From the NCBI GenBank assembly GCA_017649485.1, contig JAGCGS010000013.1, positions 62,001 to 126,000 of the forward strand: DNA of 64,000 bases, given 5' to 3'. The DNA is from Bacteroidaceae bacterium. GTDB taxonomy: Bacteria; Bacteroidota; Bacteroidia; Bacteroidales; Bacteroidaceae. Shown piece after piece: positions 44,874-53,025 of the stretch. The stretch's first letter is position 1. Each line of letters opens with the position of its first letter. The notes under the pieces were generated by a model. That model saw only the letters and a program-made list of their open reading frames with translations, was not told where the DNA came from and did no database searches. Position numbers and translations under genes: made by a program.

Positions 44874-45938
44874 TTATTTAAAGGTGTCACGAACAGAGTT
44901 TACCATCTTCTCCACATTGTCCTTAAAGTTATTGATAACATCAGGCAGATCGTCCGTAATGTTCTTTACGGCACCACTCACCTTCTCAGTGGCTTGAATC
45001 TTCAGAGAGTCTGCTTTCACCTCATCGAGTGTGATGCCCAAAACATCGCAGAGAATCGCTTCACGCGCATACAGTCCGTTCTGAGCCTGTTGGAAATAAT
45101 ACGCCTTCTCATTCTGATCCACATCGTATGCAATCTCGTTTACACGAGGCAGTGGATGCAAAATTCGCAAGTTTGGCTTCGTCTTCTCCAGCATCGCATT
45201 ACGCAGGATATACACATTCTTTACACGTTCATACTCGTCCAGGTCGGTGAAACGCTCACGTTGTACACGTGTCATATACAGAATATCAGCATCAGCGATG
45301 CTCTCAGCGGTGAAATCCTTGTGCTCCACAAACTTAATACTATGTTCACGGCAGTAGATCTTATACTCCTCCGGCATACGTAACTCATCGGGAGCGATAA
45401 AGTGGAACGTAGGATTGAAATGACGCATCGCCTGTATGAGCGAGTGTACCGTACGACCATACTTTAGGTCACCCACCAGGTAGATCTGGAGGTTTTCCAG
45501 CGAACCCTGCGTCTTATAGATAGAGTACAGGTCGAGCATGGTCTGCGACGGATGCTGGTGGGCACCGTCACCGGCATTCACCACTGGTACGTTGGTCACC
45601 TCACTGGCATAGCGAGCTGCCCCTTCCAAATAGTGACGCATCACGATGATGTCGGCATAGTTGCTCACCATCTTGATGGTGTCATTCAACGTCTCACCCT
45701 TACTCGAGCTGGTTGACATCGGGTCGCTGAAACCAATCACACGTGCGCCCAAACGGTTGGCAGCCGTCTCAAAGCTAAGACGGGTACGTGTGGAAGGTTC
45801 AAAAAACAAAGTGGCGACAACTTTTCCGTACAGCAAGTGACGGTTGGGATGGTTCTCAAATTCCTTAGCCATCTCTAACATATAGAGAATTTTCTCTTTG
45901 GTATAGTCGGCTATGGTCACTAAACTTCTGTTTTCCAT
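44874..45938 (-). CDS. pyrB: Aspartate carbamoyltransferase catalytic subunit with C-terminal extension
   Basis: Catalyses carbamoyl phosphate plus aspartate to carbamoyl aspartate in pyrimidine synthesis. The carbamoyl-phosphate motif STRTRLSFE is at about 52-60, [11 protein letters not shown] at about 78-88, [14 protein letters not shown] near 132 and RVQRERF near 225. The usual catalytic chain ends near residue 308; this one is 354 residues, with about 45 extra residues at the C-terminus ([19 protein letters not shown], then a helix-rich tail) that are amphipathic and of unknown role. The promoter -7 box is at 45978-45971. Confidence 0.95.
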   Translation of the reverse strand: MENRSLVTIADYTKEKILYMLEMAKEFENHPNRHLLYGKVVATLFFEPSTRTRLSFETAANRLGARVIGFSDPMSTSSSKGETLNDTIKMVSNYADIIVMRHYLEGAARYASEVTNVPVVNAGDGAHQHPSQTMLDLYSIYKTQGSLENLQIYLVGDLKYGRTVHSLIQAMRHFNPTFHFIAPDELRMPEEYKIYCREHSIKFVEHKDFTAESIADADILYMTRVQRERFTDLDEYERVKNVYILRNAMLEKTKPNLRILHPLPRVNEIAYDVDQNEKAYYFQQAQNGLYAREAILCDVLGITLDEVKADSLKIQATEKVSGAVKNITDDLPDVINNFKDNVEKMVNSVRDTFK

Positions 45939-45970
45939 AACATTGATTTGATTAGTCTATTTCGAGAGAA

Positions 45971-45978
45971 CAAAGTTA
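45971..45978 (-). promoter_or_regulatory. -7 box of the pyrB-pyrI operon
   Basis: TAACTTTG on the minus strand, 32 bases before the pyrB start; no clear -33 and no PyrR-type attenuator seen. Confidence 0.5.
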
Positions 45979-46039
45979 CAATTTTATTTCTTTACTTGAA
46001 AGAGAGAAGAAGTATTTTTTCGTATCTTCGCTCTCAAAT

Positions 46040-46074
46040 AAAAACAGCGGCACTCATTGGATGTGAGTGCCGCT
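46040..46074 (-). terminator. Terminator of the Rpn-nuclease gene
   Basis: An 11-base-pair stem AGCGGCACTCA / TGAGTGCCGCT with a seven-base loop, followed on the minus strand by GTTTTTATTT. It lies 30 bases past the nuclease stop codon. Confidence 0.75.
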
Positions 46075-46104
46075 AGTATATTCATACAACGAACATGATT
46101 GTTT

Positions 46105-47103
46105 TTAAAGAGCATCTACCTGTTCCTGCGTAAGACCAGTGTAAAGCATGATTGTCTCCATCGGAATGCCATCTTTTTTCATCTTCTTAGCAATATCTAA
46201 TTTTTCTTCTGTTCTGCCTTCTTTCATGCCTTCTTTCATGCCTTCTGCTCTGCCTTCTGCTCTACCCTCTGCTCTACCCTCTGCTCTGCCTTCTTTCATG
46301 CCTTCTCGCCATCCATCGCGCTTAGCAGTTTCCCATACATCACGGTCGGCATGCAGGTTAATCATGAATCTCTCGTACGCACGACGCTCATCACGCGTCA
46401 TCTTCATGTAATCCAACTTCTGACGAGCTTCCTGCAACCCCGGGGTATTGGTATCAGGACGGATTATGCCTTTCTTCAGATATTCCATCCACTCCTCTAT
46501 TGGAGTCTTGGCCACCTCATTAAACTGGTTCACACGCAATAGGAAATACTCAGGAAATACTTCTTTGGGAGAAATTGCACTGGCACTTTCGCTAACTATT
46601 TCCGACTCTCGTTGGTTGAATTTCAGCACTGAGTCAGGAAGAGTCATACCATGGAAGATGGTGGTGCCATGATATACATAATCTTCACCATCACCCAAGT
46701 CGAAATACAATACATTGATGGAATAGACCTTCTTGATATGCTCATAACCCTGACCTATCTCAAGCTGCTCCACAACCGCTTTAGATGTGCCGAACAGGAT
46801 GCGCTGCATGAAATGACTTTCTCGGGCAAGCTGCACCTCAACCAGCACAATCTCACCTTCAGCTGTCTTAGCTTTCACATCCACGCGATTCGATTTGTCC
46901 TCTGCTGAATCGCGGTTGCTCTCGCTCTCTAATATCTCTAAAATCTTTATAGGCGTCTTTATGAGCACAGTCATCAGTCCTTCGAGCACCCCGAAGTTGG
47001 CCTTGTCGCGCAGGATACGCTTGATAGCCCAGTCGAACATGATGTATTGATTGTCGCCGTACATGGTTTTCTTACTTGCCTTTTTCTTGTCTTCTTCTTT
47101 CAT
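46105..47103 (-). CDS. Rpn-family PD-(D/E)XK nuclease (recombination-promoting type)
   Basis: 332 residues of the Rpn/transposase-like nuclease family (PF12784 type). The N-terminus YGDNQYIMFDWAIKRIL, then NRVDVKAKTAEGEIVLVEVQLARE gives the D and E-x-Q catalytic residues of a PD-(D/E)XK core, followed by a helical C-terminus. Residues about 275-305 form RAEG/MKEG tandem repeats encoded by a 12-base DNA repeat (46226-46305), likely a coiled segment of variable copy number. Rpn proteins act as DNA endonucleases in recombination or defence-like roles; the target is unknown. It has its own promoter (47175-47145) and terminator. Confidence 0.88.
   Translation of the reverse strand: MKEEDKKKASKKTMYGDNQYIMFDWAIKRILRDKANFGVLEGLMTVLIKTPIKILEILESESNRDSAEDKSNRVDVKAKTAEGEIVLVEVQLARESHFMQRILFGTSKAVVEQLEIGQGYEHIKKVYSINVLYFDLGDGEDYVYHGTTIFHGMTLPDSVLKFNQRESEIVSESASAISPKEVFPEYFLLRVNQFNEVAKTPIEEWMEYLKKGIIRPDTNTPGLQEARQKLDYMKMTRDERRAYERFMINLHADRDVWETAKRDGWREGMKEGRAEGRAEGRAEGRAEGMKEGMKEGRTEEKLDIAKKMKKDGIPMETIMLYTGLTQEQVDAL
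46226..46305 (-). repeat. 12-base tandem repeat in the Rpn-nuclease gene
   Basis: About six or seven direct repeats of a 12-base unit (GAAGGCAGAGC/GAAGGCATGAA types on the minus strand) encode (R/M)(A/K)EG tetrapeptides. In-frame changes would lengthen or shorten a helix without frameshift. Confidence 0.75.
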
Positions 47104-47144
47104 AGCTACATTAAATTATGAATGAAACAATTTGTTTATCGCTA

Positions 47145-47175
47145 CAAAAATAATACATGCGAAAGACAAAAACAA
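47145..47175 (-). promoter_or_regulatory. Promoter of the Rpn-nuclease gene
   Basis: TTG at 47175-47173, 20-base spacer, TATTTTTG at 47152-47145, 41 bases before the ATG. Confidence 0.65.
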
Positions 47176-47270
47176 ATAAAAGCTTGTTTTTCTTGTGAGA
47201 CTACATAAAACATAACCACATCTTACTTGCCCTCTATGCTACCTATATAAATAAAGATTCTGGGTAGCAA

Positions 47271-47301
47271 TTGGAGTTTTTCTATTTTTTAGCTACATTT
47301 G
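47271..47301 (+). promoter_or_regulatory. Promoter of the PcrA/UvrD helicase gene
   Basis: TTG at 47271-47273, 20-base spacer, TACATTTG at 47294-47301, 18 bases before the ATG. Confidence 0.75.
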
Positions 47302-47319
47302 TGGCAAATTTAATAGAAT

Positions 47320-49584
47320 ATGGATTATATCAACGAACTGAACGAAGGACAGCGGAACGCAGTACTGTATTGCGACGGCCCATCATTGGTCATTGCGGGT
47401 GCTGGCTCAGGCAAAACACGTGTCCTCACCTATAAGATAGCGTACCTCCTGGAAGAGAAAGGTTATGACCCCTGGAACATTCTCGCACTGACATTCACCA
47501 ACAAGGCAGCCAACGAAATGAAAGAGCGCATTGCCAAGCAGGTCGGTCCCAAACGTGCCCAATATCTCTGGATGGGTACCTTCCATTCCATCTTCCTCCG
47601 CATCCTTCACTATGAGCACGAGCACATCGGCTTCAACGCCAACTTCACGGTTTATGATGCCTCCGATAGCAAGAGTCTTATCAAGACCATCATCAAGGAA
47701 ATGGGATTGGACGAGAAGGTTTACAAGCCTAATATGGTGGAAGAACGTATCTCAAACGCCAAGAACCGCCTCGTCACCCCACAGCAGTACCTCAGCAACA
47801 ACGACCTTCTCGAGTCTGACCGAGATGCCAAGATACCTGCCACAGGCGACATCTACCTGCGTTATTGGAACCGTTGCAAACAGGCGAATGCCATGGATTT
47901 CGATGACCTGTTGTTCTACACCTATATACTATTCCAAGAACATCCCGACATATTGGTAAAATACCAGCAACAGTTCAAATATATCCTGGTCGATGAGTAC
48001 CAAGACACCAACTATGCCCAACACCGCATCGTGTTGCAACTTGCTGCTCAACACCAGATGGTATGTGTGGTAGGCGACGATGCCCAAAGCATCTACTCCT
48101 TCAGAGGGGCAGAGATAGGCAATATCCTGAACTTTACCAAGGCCTTCCAAGGAGCCAAGTTGTTCAAGCTGGAACAGAACTACCGTTCAACACAGACCAT
48201 CGTGAAAGCAGCCAATAGTCTGATTTCCAAGAATCAATGGCAGATCCAAAAGAAAGTATTCTCTGAGAAAGAGACAGGCGAACGACTCCATGTCACCGAA
48301 GCATACAGTGATGTAGAGGAAGGCGATATTGTTGCCAACACCATCGTTAAACTGCATAATCGTGAGTCAGTGCCTTACAACGAGATGGCCATCTTATACC
48401 GCACCAATGCACAAAGCCGTATCTTCGAGGAAGTGATGCGTAAGAAAGGCATCCCCTACCGTATCTTTGGCGGACTCTCTTTCTACCAGCGCAAGGAAAT
48501 CAAAGACGTTATAGCCTACTTCCGTTTGGTGGTCAACCCCAACGACGAAGAAGCGTTTAAACGCATCATCAACTACCCCACCCGAGGCATAGGTGATACT
48601 ACGGTGGGCAAGATCATCGCAGCAGCATCAAGGAATAACGTCAGCTTGTGGGAAGTCATCTCACAACCTCAGATCTATGAACTGGATGTGAACAAAGGCA
48701 CTTTGAGCAAGCTCAATGGCTTCCATTCCATCATCAACGGTTTTATTCAGCATGTTTCAGACACTGATGCCTACGAATTGGGTACAGCCATCATCAAGGC
48801 ATCAGGTATCATGAACGAGCTGATGCAGGACAGGACACCAGAAAACATGAGTCGTCAGGAGAATATCGAAGAACTTGTGAACGGTTTGCAGGACTTCACA
48901 CAATCACACCGTGAGGAAGACAATGAGCGTATCTATCTCTCTGACTACCTGAGTGAAGTATCACTTCTGACCGACCAGGATACCGACCAAAGCAAGGATG
49001 ATTCCAAAGTTACCATCATGACCATCCACTCCGCCAAAGGCTTGGAATTTGGCACAGTCTTCGTGGTTGGCTTGGAAGAGAATCTCTTCCCCAACCCCAT
49101 GTGTTGCAACACTGTACAAGGTTTGGAAGAAGAGCGTCGTTTGTTCTACGTCGCCCTCACACGTGCCGAGGAGCATTGCTACCTCAGCTATGCCAAGTCA
49201 CGCTTCCGCTACGGTAAGATGGAGTTCAGCTCCCCCAGCCGTTTCATCAATGACATCGACAAGCAGTTTGTAGATAAAGGACAGACAGGTCCTGAATTTG
49301 GCAAGCCCATCCAACGCAAGCCCTCACCATTCGTACGCCCTCAACCCACTTACACTCCTCCGAGAACATTAAAACGTGTAAGCAGTACCTTAGTCAGTCC
49401 ATCAACGGGCAAGTCCATCCCCGAAGTTGCTGTTGGTCAACATATCCAACACGAACGCTTTGGCATCGGCGAAGTCATCAACGTTGAAGGCACAGGCGAG
49501 AATGCCAAAGCCACTATCCGCTTTCAGCATGCAGGTGAGAAGCAGCTCCTACTCCGCTTTGCAAAATTCAAAGTTATCGATTGA
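47320..49584 (+). CDS. pcrA: UvrD/PcrA DNA helicase
   Basis: 754-residue SF1A helicase of replication restart and repair. Walker A AGAGSGKTRVL at 27-37, motif Ia LTFTNKAANEMKERI, motif II VDEYQDTNYAQH, motif III CVVGDDAQSIYSFRGAEIGN, motif V MTIHSAKGLEFGTVFVVGLEE and motif VI LFYVALTRAEEHCYL. The C-terminus after about 660 is proline-rich and ends with a PcrA-type tudor-like segment (GQHIQHERFGIGEVINVEG). Its TGA stop (KVID*) is inside a heptamer. Confidence 0.96.
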   Translation: MDYINELNEGQRNAVLYCDGPSLVIAGAGSGKTRVLTYKIAYLLEEKGYDPWNILALTFTNKAANEMKERIAKQVGPKRAQYLWMGTFHSIFLRILHYEHEHIGFNANFTVYDASDSKSLIKTIIKEMGLDEKVYKPNMVEERISNAKNRLVTPQQYLSNNDLLESDRDAKIPATGDIYLRYWNRCKQANAMDFDDLLFYTYILFQEHPDILVKYQQQFKYILVDEYQDTNYAQHRIVLQLAAQHQMVCVVGDDAQSIYSFRGAEIGNILNFTKAFQGAKLFKLEQNYRSTQTIVKAANSLISKNQWQIQKKVFSEKETGERLHVTEAYSDVEEGDIVANTIVKLHNRESVPYNEMAILYRTNAQSRIFEEVMRKKGIPYRIFGGLSFYQRKEIKDVIAYFRLVVNPNDEEAFKRIINYPTRGIGDTTVGKIIAAASRNNVSLWEVISQPQIYELDVNKGTLSKLNGFHSIINGFIQHVSDTDAYELGTAIIKASGIMNELMQDRTPENMSRQENIEELVNGLQDFTQSHREEDNERIYLSDYLSEVSLLTDQDTDQSKDDSKVTIMTIHSAKGLEFGTVFVVGLEENLFPNPMCCNTVQGLEEERRLFYVALTRAEEHCYLSYAKSRFRYGKMEFSSPSRFINDIDKQFVDKGQTGPEFGKPIQRKPSPFVRPQPTYTPPRTLKRVSSTLVSPSTGKSIPEVAVGQHIQHERFGIGEVINVEGTGENAKATIRFQHAGEKQLLLRFAKFKVID

Positions 49585-49627
49585 CATTTAACGATTGACA
49601 ATTGACTATTGACCATTGACTATTGAC
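49578..49627 (+). repeat. NNATTGA heptamer array at the pcrA stop
   Basis: Seven sense-oriented units (CGATTGA, CATTTAA, CGATTGA, CAATTGA, CTATTGA, CCATTGA, CTATTGA), one of them degenerate. The pcrA TGA at 49582-49584 is in the first. It leads into the REP-like element. Confidence 0.8.
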
Positions 49628-49629
49628 CC

Positions 49630-49750
49630 GTTCGGACGGATTTGCAATCCGTCCGTATTTGAATATGAGCATTTGTAATGCGAAAAAAAATATATTATCG
49701 GATTACAAATCCTTATAATCAACACGTTCGGATTATAAATCCGAACGAAC
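49630..49750. repeat. Four-hairpin REP-like element, copy A
   Basis: Four hairpins in order: CGGACGGATT-TGC-AATCCGTCCG (49633-49655), GCATT-TGT-AATGC (49669-49681), GGATT-ACA-AATCC (49700-49712), CGTTCGGATT-ATA-AATCCGAACG (49725-49747). All share ATT/AAT next to a three-base loop. A near-identical set occurs at 52859-52969, but with the core (49656-49724) inverted between the same outer hairpins. Confidence 0.85.
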
Positions 49751-49771
49751 GAGTAAAAACCATCCGAACGG

Positions 49772-49808
49772 AGGTCAATAGTCAATGTCGCGAAGCGACG
49801 TGTCAATG
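49772..49808 (-). repeat. NNATTGA heptamers at the copA stop
   Basis: Minus-strand CCATTGA (containing the copA stop TGA, 49805-49803) separated by a GTCGC-GAA-GCGAC hairpin from two further units at 49772-49786. The array faces inwards against the pcrA array. Confidence 0.7.
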
Positions 49809-51704
49809 GAAGAATTGAAGTCTGAGACTATTCAGTACAACGCTGACGCTGGATAAAGCCATCAAAGCACTTGCCCACATAGGAGTTATCTGTATATCAT
49901 ATCCAAAGGCAACAGGTAAGCCTGCAGCCAATGGTATAGTCACCAAATTATATATAAATGCCCAGAAAAGATTCTCGTAAATCATCTTCACCGTCCTTCT
50001 CGACAGTCGGATAGCATCCGGAATACGCCTCAAGTCAGTCCCCATCAGTGTCACCTGTGCCACATCCATCGCCACATCCGTACCATGCCCCATCGCAATG
50101 CTCACATCCGCAGCTGCCAAAGCCTGCGAGTCATTGATGCCATCACCCACCATCGCCACTTGCTTGCCTTCTCCCTGTAATCTCCTCACCAGATCCTCCT
50201 TATCCTGGGGCATCACTTTACTCTGATAATGACCAATGCCTGCCTGCTCAGCCCAATAGCGGGCTGCCTCGTCCTTGTCCCCACTCATCATATACACCTC
50301 TACACCTTGCTTTTGCAAATCCTCCATCGCCTCACGGGCATACGGTTTCAAAGTCTTTCGTTCGTCCAAAGTTAATTCATCTGCATGTGTAAAGTCAACA
50401 TTTTCATTGGGTATTGTCAACGTACCCGTCTTGTCAATCACCATCGCATCCACCTTTCTCAGCTGCTCCAGTGCGGTGGCATCCTTGATAAGAATATTCT
50501 GCTGTGCAGCCTTGCCGATACCCACCATCAAGGCAGTAGGTGTGGCAAGTCCCATAGCACACGGACAAGCGATTACCAACACTGACACTGCTGATAGGAT
50601 AGCCCGTGGCAACATAGCTTCACCACCCAGTATCAGCCACATCACGAGAGTCAGCACGGCAATCACCATCACTGTCGGCACAAATACCAGGGCAATCTTG
50701 TCCACCGTGTGCTGCACAGGAGCCTTAGAGCCCTGAGCCTGCTGCACCATCTTGATGATGCCGGCTAGCACCGTACCCTCGCCCACTTGCTGTGCCTCAA
50801 AGCGAAATGTTCCCTGCTTCACCATTGTGCCAGCCAAAACCTTGCTACCCACCACCTTCTCCACAGGTGTAGGCTCCCCACTGATCATCGACTCATCAAT
50901 ATACGTTGTTCCCTCCGTTATCACTCCATCCACAGGTACCTTCTCGCCAGCCCTAACCTCCAGCACATCCTCTTCCTGAATAGTAGCCAGTGGTACCTCC
51001 GACAGTTCGCCCATCTGCAACACTCGGGCAGTCTTGGGTTGCAAACCCATCAACGCACGTATGGCAGATGCCGTACCATTCTTGGCACGTTCTTCCAGCA
51101 GCCTACCCGTCAGCACAAACGTTATTATCATCACTGACGCATCGTAATACGTATGACATTCAATCCCTCGACTGCCCCAAAATGCCTCGCCCCAAAACGT
51201 ATTGAACACACTAAAGAGGAATGAAACACAGGTGGACATTGCCACCAGCGAGTCCATATTGGCAGACCCATGCATCAGCTGTTTCCAAGCATTACGATAA
51301 AATTGCCAGCCACAACAACTTAAATTGACGATTGAGATAACCATCATCAGCACATTGGCTGTCAATAAATTGTCAAAATGAATAACATTCATGGAAATGG
51401 CCATGCAACACAAAGCCAAGAACCACGATACTATCACCTTGCGACGCAGATCCAGATACCCCTGACGTTCTATTGCCACAATATCACGATCTTGCTCAAT
51501 CACCAAGTCATAACCGATACCCAGTAACGCCTCCTTCATATCTGGCAGGGAAATAACCTTTGGGTCATACTCCACCAAAGCTGTCCGACTGGGCAATGAC
51601 ACAGCACAAGAGCTGACTCCTTTTAAGGAATTCAGCTTCTTCTCCACATGTGCCACACACACAGCACACATCATCCCAATGACCGGTATCGTTTGTCGTT
51701 CCAC
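49803..51704 (-). CDS. copA: Copper-type P1B ATPase with apparently missing N-domain
   Basis: Heavy-metal exporter. The N-terminal metal-binding domain has GMMCAVC (CxxC), followed by eight membrane helices with the CPC-type ion motif CPCAMGLATPTAL, the phosphorylation motif IDKTGTLT (Asp424), MSGDKDEAARYWAEQAG and MVGDGINDSQALAAADV. Only about 50 residues separate DKTGT from MSGD, against roughly 140-150 in typical CopA proteins, and no SEHPL-type HP motif is present, so the nucleotide-binding domain seems absent or replaced by IPNENVDFTHADEL. Start: the longer frame runs through the -7 box (51736-51729), so GTG at 51704 (ERQTIPVIG) is preferred. Confidence 0.87.
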   Translation of the reverse strand: MERQTIPVIGMMCAVCVAHVEKKLNSLKGVSSCAVSLPSRTALVEYDPKVISLPDMKEALLGIGYDLVIEQDRDIVAIERQGYLDLRRKVIVSWFLALCCMAISMNVIHFDNLLTANVLMMVISIVNLSCCGWQFYRNAWKQLMHGSANMDSLVAMSTCVSFLFSVFNTFWGEAFWGSRGIECHTYYDASVMIITFVLTGRLLEERAKNGTASAIRALMGLQPKTARVLQMGELSEVPLATIQEEDVLEVRAGEKVPVDGVITEGTTYIDESMISGEPTPVEKVVGSKVLAGTMVKQGTFRFEAQQVGEGTVLAGIIKMVQQAQGSKAPVQHTVDKIALVFVPTVMVIAVLTLVMWLILGGEAMLPRAILSAVSVLVIACPCAMGLATPTALMVGIGKAAQQNILIKDATALEQLRKVDAMVIDKTGTLTIPNENVDFTHADELTLDERKTLKPYAREAMEDLQKQGVEVYMMSGDKDEAARYWAEQAGIGHYQSKVMPQDKEDLVRRLQGEGKQVAMVGDGINDSQALAAADVSIAMGHGTDVAMDVAQVTLMGTDLRRIPDAIRLSRRTVKMIYENLFWAFIYNLVTIPLAAGLPVAFGYDIQITPMWASALMALSSVSVVLNSLRLQFFH

Positions 51705-51728
51705 GATAATCAAAGTTAATTTTTCATG

Positions 51729-51736
51729 CAAAGATA
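51729..51736 (-). promoter_or_regulatory. -7 box of copA
   Basis: TATCTTTG on the minus strand, 24 bases before the GTG at 51704. It makes longer in-frame starts unlikely. Confidence 0.6.
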
Positions 51737-51758
51737 CTAAAAATCCAATCCTTTTAGC

Positions 51759-51766
51759 TAATTTTG
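51759..51766 (+). promoter_or_regulatory. -7 box of the PfkB kinase gene
   Basis: TAATTTTG, 19 bases before the ATG; divergent with the copA box 22 bases away. Confidence 0.55.
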
Positions 51767-51785
51767 AACTCAAAATTCAGAAAAC

Positions 51786-52679
51786 ATGGAAAGAAGGAAA
51801 CTCTGTTGTATAGGATTTATTACCCGTGATACTATCATCACGCCAGACAATTTGGTTGATATGCCTGGTGGTACGGCTTGGTATTTTGCCAAGGCTATTG
51901 CCCATTTATCCACCAAAGATTTTCACCTGGTTACTGCCATCGAGGAGTCACAAACACCTGTCGTTGAGGATCTGCGTAGCAACGGTATCAACGTAACGGC
52001 ACTTCCTACGCGTCAAGCCGTGCATTTTGAGAATATTTACGGTACCGACTTCAACAACCGCACCCAACGTGTCAAGGCAATCCCTGACCCTTTTACCGTT
52101 AACTCCTTACAAGATATCGAGGCCGATGTTATCCACTTAGGCACTTTGTTACACGACGACTTCCCTTTAGATGTTATCCGTTACCTCTCCACGAAGAGCC
52201 GTCTCAGTGTGGATGTACAAGGTTTCCTCCGCCAGGTATTACCCAATGGTCAGGTACAGCACACCGACTGGGCTGAGAAGCTACAGGCACTGCCTTATAT
52301 ATACACCTTGAAAGCCAACGAGATAGAGATGCAAGTTCTGACTGGTGCCTCAGATCCTTACGAGGCAGCCCTCATCCTCAAAGACATGGGGGTACAGGAG
52401 GTTATACTCACCTTAGGTGACCAAGGCTCTCTCATCTACACCCGTGGAGCCTTCCATGAGATACCCGCCTATCCTACACTTAACGTCATTGATGCCACTG
52501 GCTGTGGCGACACCTACATGGCAGGCTATCTCTATGAACGTCAACGTGGTGCTACAATTGATAATGCCGCCAAATTCGCAGCTGCCATGTGTACGTTAAA
52601 GTTGCAGAACCACGGTCCGTTTTGTAGTAACGAACTCGTTGTTAGAAAGATTAGCGCTAATAGTTCTTTTTCTCTCTGA
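51786..52679 (+). CDS. PfkB-family carbohydrate/nucleoside kinase
   Basis: 297-residue ribokinase-fold kinase. The start is family-like (KLCCIGFITRDTIITPDNLVDMPGGTAWYFAKAIAH), and the signature DATGCGDTYMAGYL near 236 contains the catalytic Asp and the anion hole. The substrate cannot be assigned; adenosine or sugar kinases are possible. The C-terminal SANSSFSL and the TGA stop at 52677-52679 come from a hairpin repeat also found after glyA, so the natural C-terminus may have been extended by repeat insertion. Confidence 0.88.
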   Translation: MERRKLCCIGFITRDTIITPDNLVDMPGGTAWYFAKAIAHLSTKDFHLVTAIEESQTPVVEDLRSNGINVTALPTRQAVHFENIYGTDFNNRTQRVKAIPDPFTVNSLQDIEADVIHLGTLLHDDFPLDVIRYLSTKSRLSVDVQGFLRQVLPNGQVQHTDWAEKLQALPYIYTLKANEIEMQVLTGASDPYEAALILKDMGVQEVILTLGDQGSLIYTRGAFHEIPAYPTLNVIDATGCGDTYMAGYLYERQRGATIDNAAKFAAAMCTLKLQNHGPFCSNELVVRKISANSSFSL

Positions 52680-52717
52680 CAGCAGAGAGAAAAGGAGCCA
52701 AAGACTGCCGACTGCAC
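52667..52717 (+). repeat. Hairpin plus AAGACTGCCGACTGCAC repeat, copy at PfkB 3' end
   Basis: An 11-base-pair stem TTTTCTCTCTG / CAGAGAGAAAA with an ACAG loop overlaps the kinase stop codon; the 17-mer AAGACTGCCGACTGCAC is at 52701-52717. Orientation relative to the upstream gene matches the glyA copy. Confidence 0.75.
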
Positions 52718-52733
52718 CTCCGCGCTTTTTTTA

Positions 52734-52845
52734 CGATTGACCATTGAACATTGACGATTGAACATTGACGATTGAACATTGACGATTGAACATTGACGAT
52801 TGAATATTGAATATTGAATATTGAATATTGAATATTGAACATTGA
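52734..52845 (+). repeat. Long NNATTGA heptamer array, 16 units
   Basis: Sixteen uninterrupted heptamers, with the first two bases CG, CC, AC or AT. This is the longest array in the window. It occupies the first third of the 372-base gap between the PfkB and C_GCAxxG genes, which also holds REP copy B, an inverted array and a hairpin repeat, and no plausible gene. Confidence 0.9.
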
Positions 52846-52854
52846 CTTCGTCCA

Positions 52855-52972
52855 CGTTCGGACGGATTTGTAATCCGTCCGTATTGATTATAAGGATTTG
52901 TAATCCGATAATATTTTTTTCGCATTACAAATGCTCATATTCAGCCCGTTCGGATTTCAAATCCGAACGAAC
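52855..52972. repeat. Four-hairpin REP-like element, copy B
   Basis: Outer hairpins CGGACGGATT-TGT-AATCCGTCCG (52859-52881) and CGTTCGGATT-TCA-AATCCGAACG (52947-52969) match copy A in orientation, while the core (52882-52946, hairpins GGATT-TGT-AATCC then GCATT-ACA-AATGC) is the reverse complement of copy A's core over about 58 bases with a small length difference. Confidence 0.85.
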
Positions 52973-52977
52973 GAGGG

Positions 52978-53017
52978 GTCAATGCTCAATCGTCAATCGT
53001 CAATGGTCAATCGTCAA
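52978..53017 (-). repeat. Inverted NNATTGA heptamer array
   Basis: Five or six minus-strand heptamers (GCATTGA, CGATTGA, CCATTGA types) facing the 16-unit array across REP copy B, in sense orientation for the leftward C_GCAxxG gene. Confidence 0.8.
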
Positions 53018-53025
53018 AATCGCGA

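Noticed and set aside
52734..52845. CRISPR-like repeat array
   Set aside because: Units are contiguous 7-mers with no spacers of 25-40 bases and no cas genes nearby; it is a tandem heptamer array.
49630..52972. Composite transposon carrying copA and the PfkB kinase between REP copies
   Set aside because: No transposase or terminal duplication is seen, both genes are ordinary for the lineage, and the elements sit at gene ends like the other repeats.
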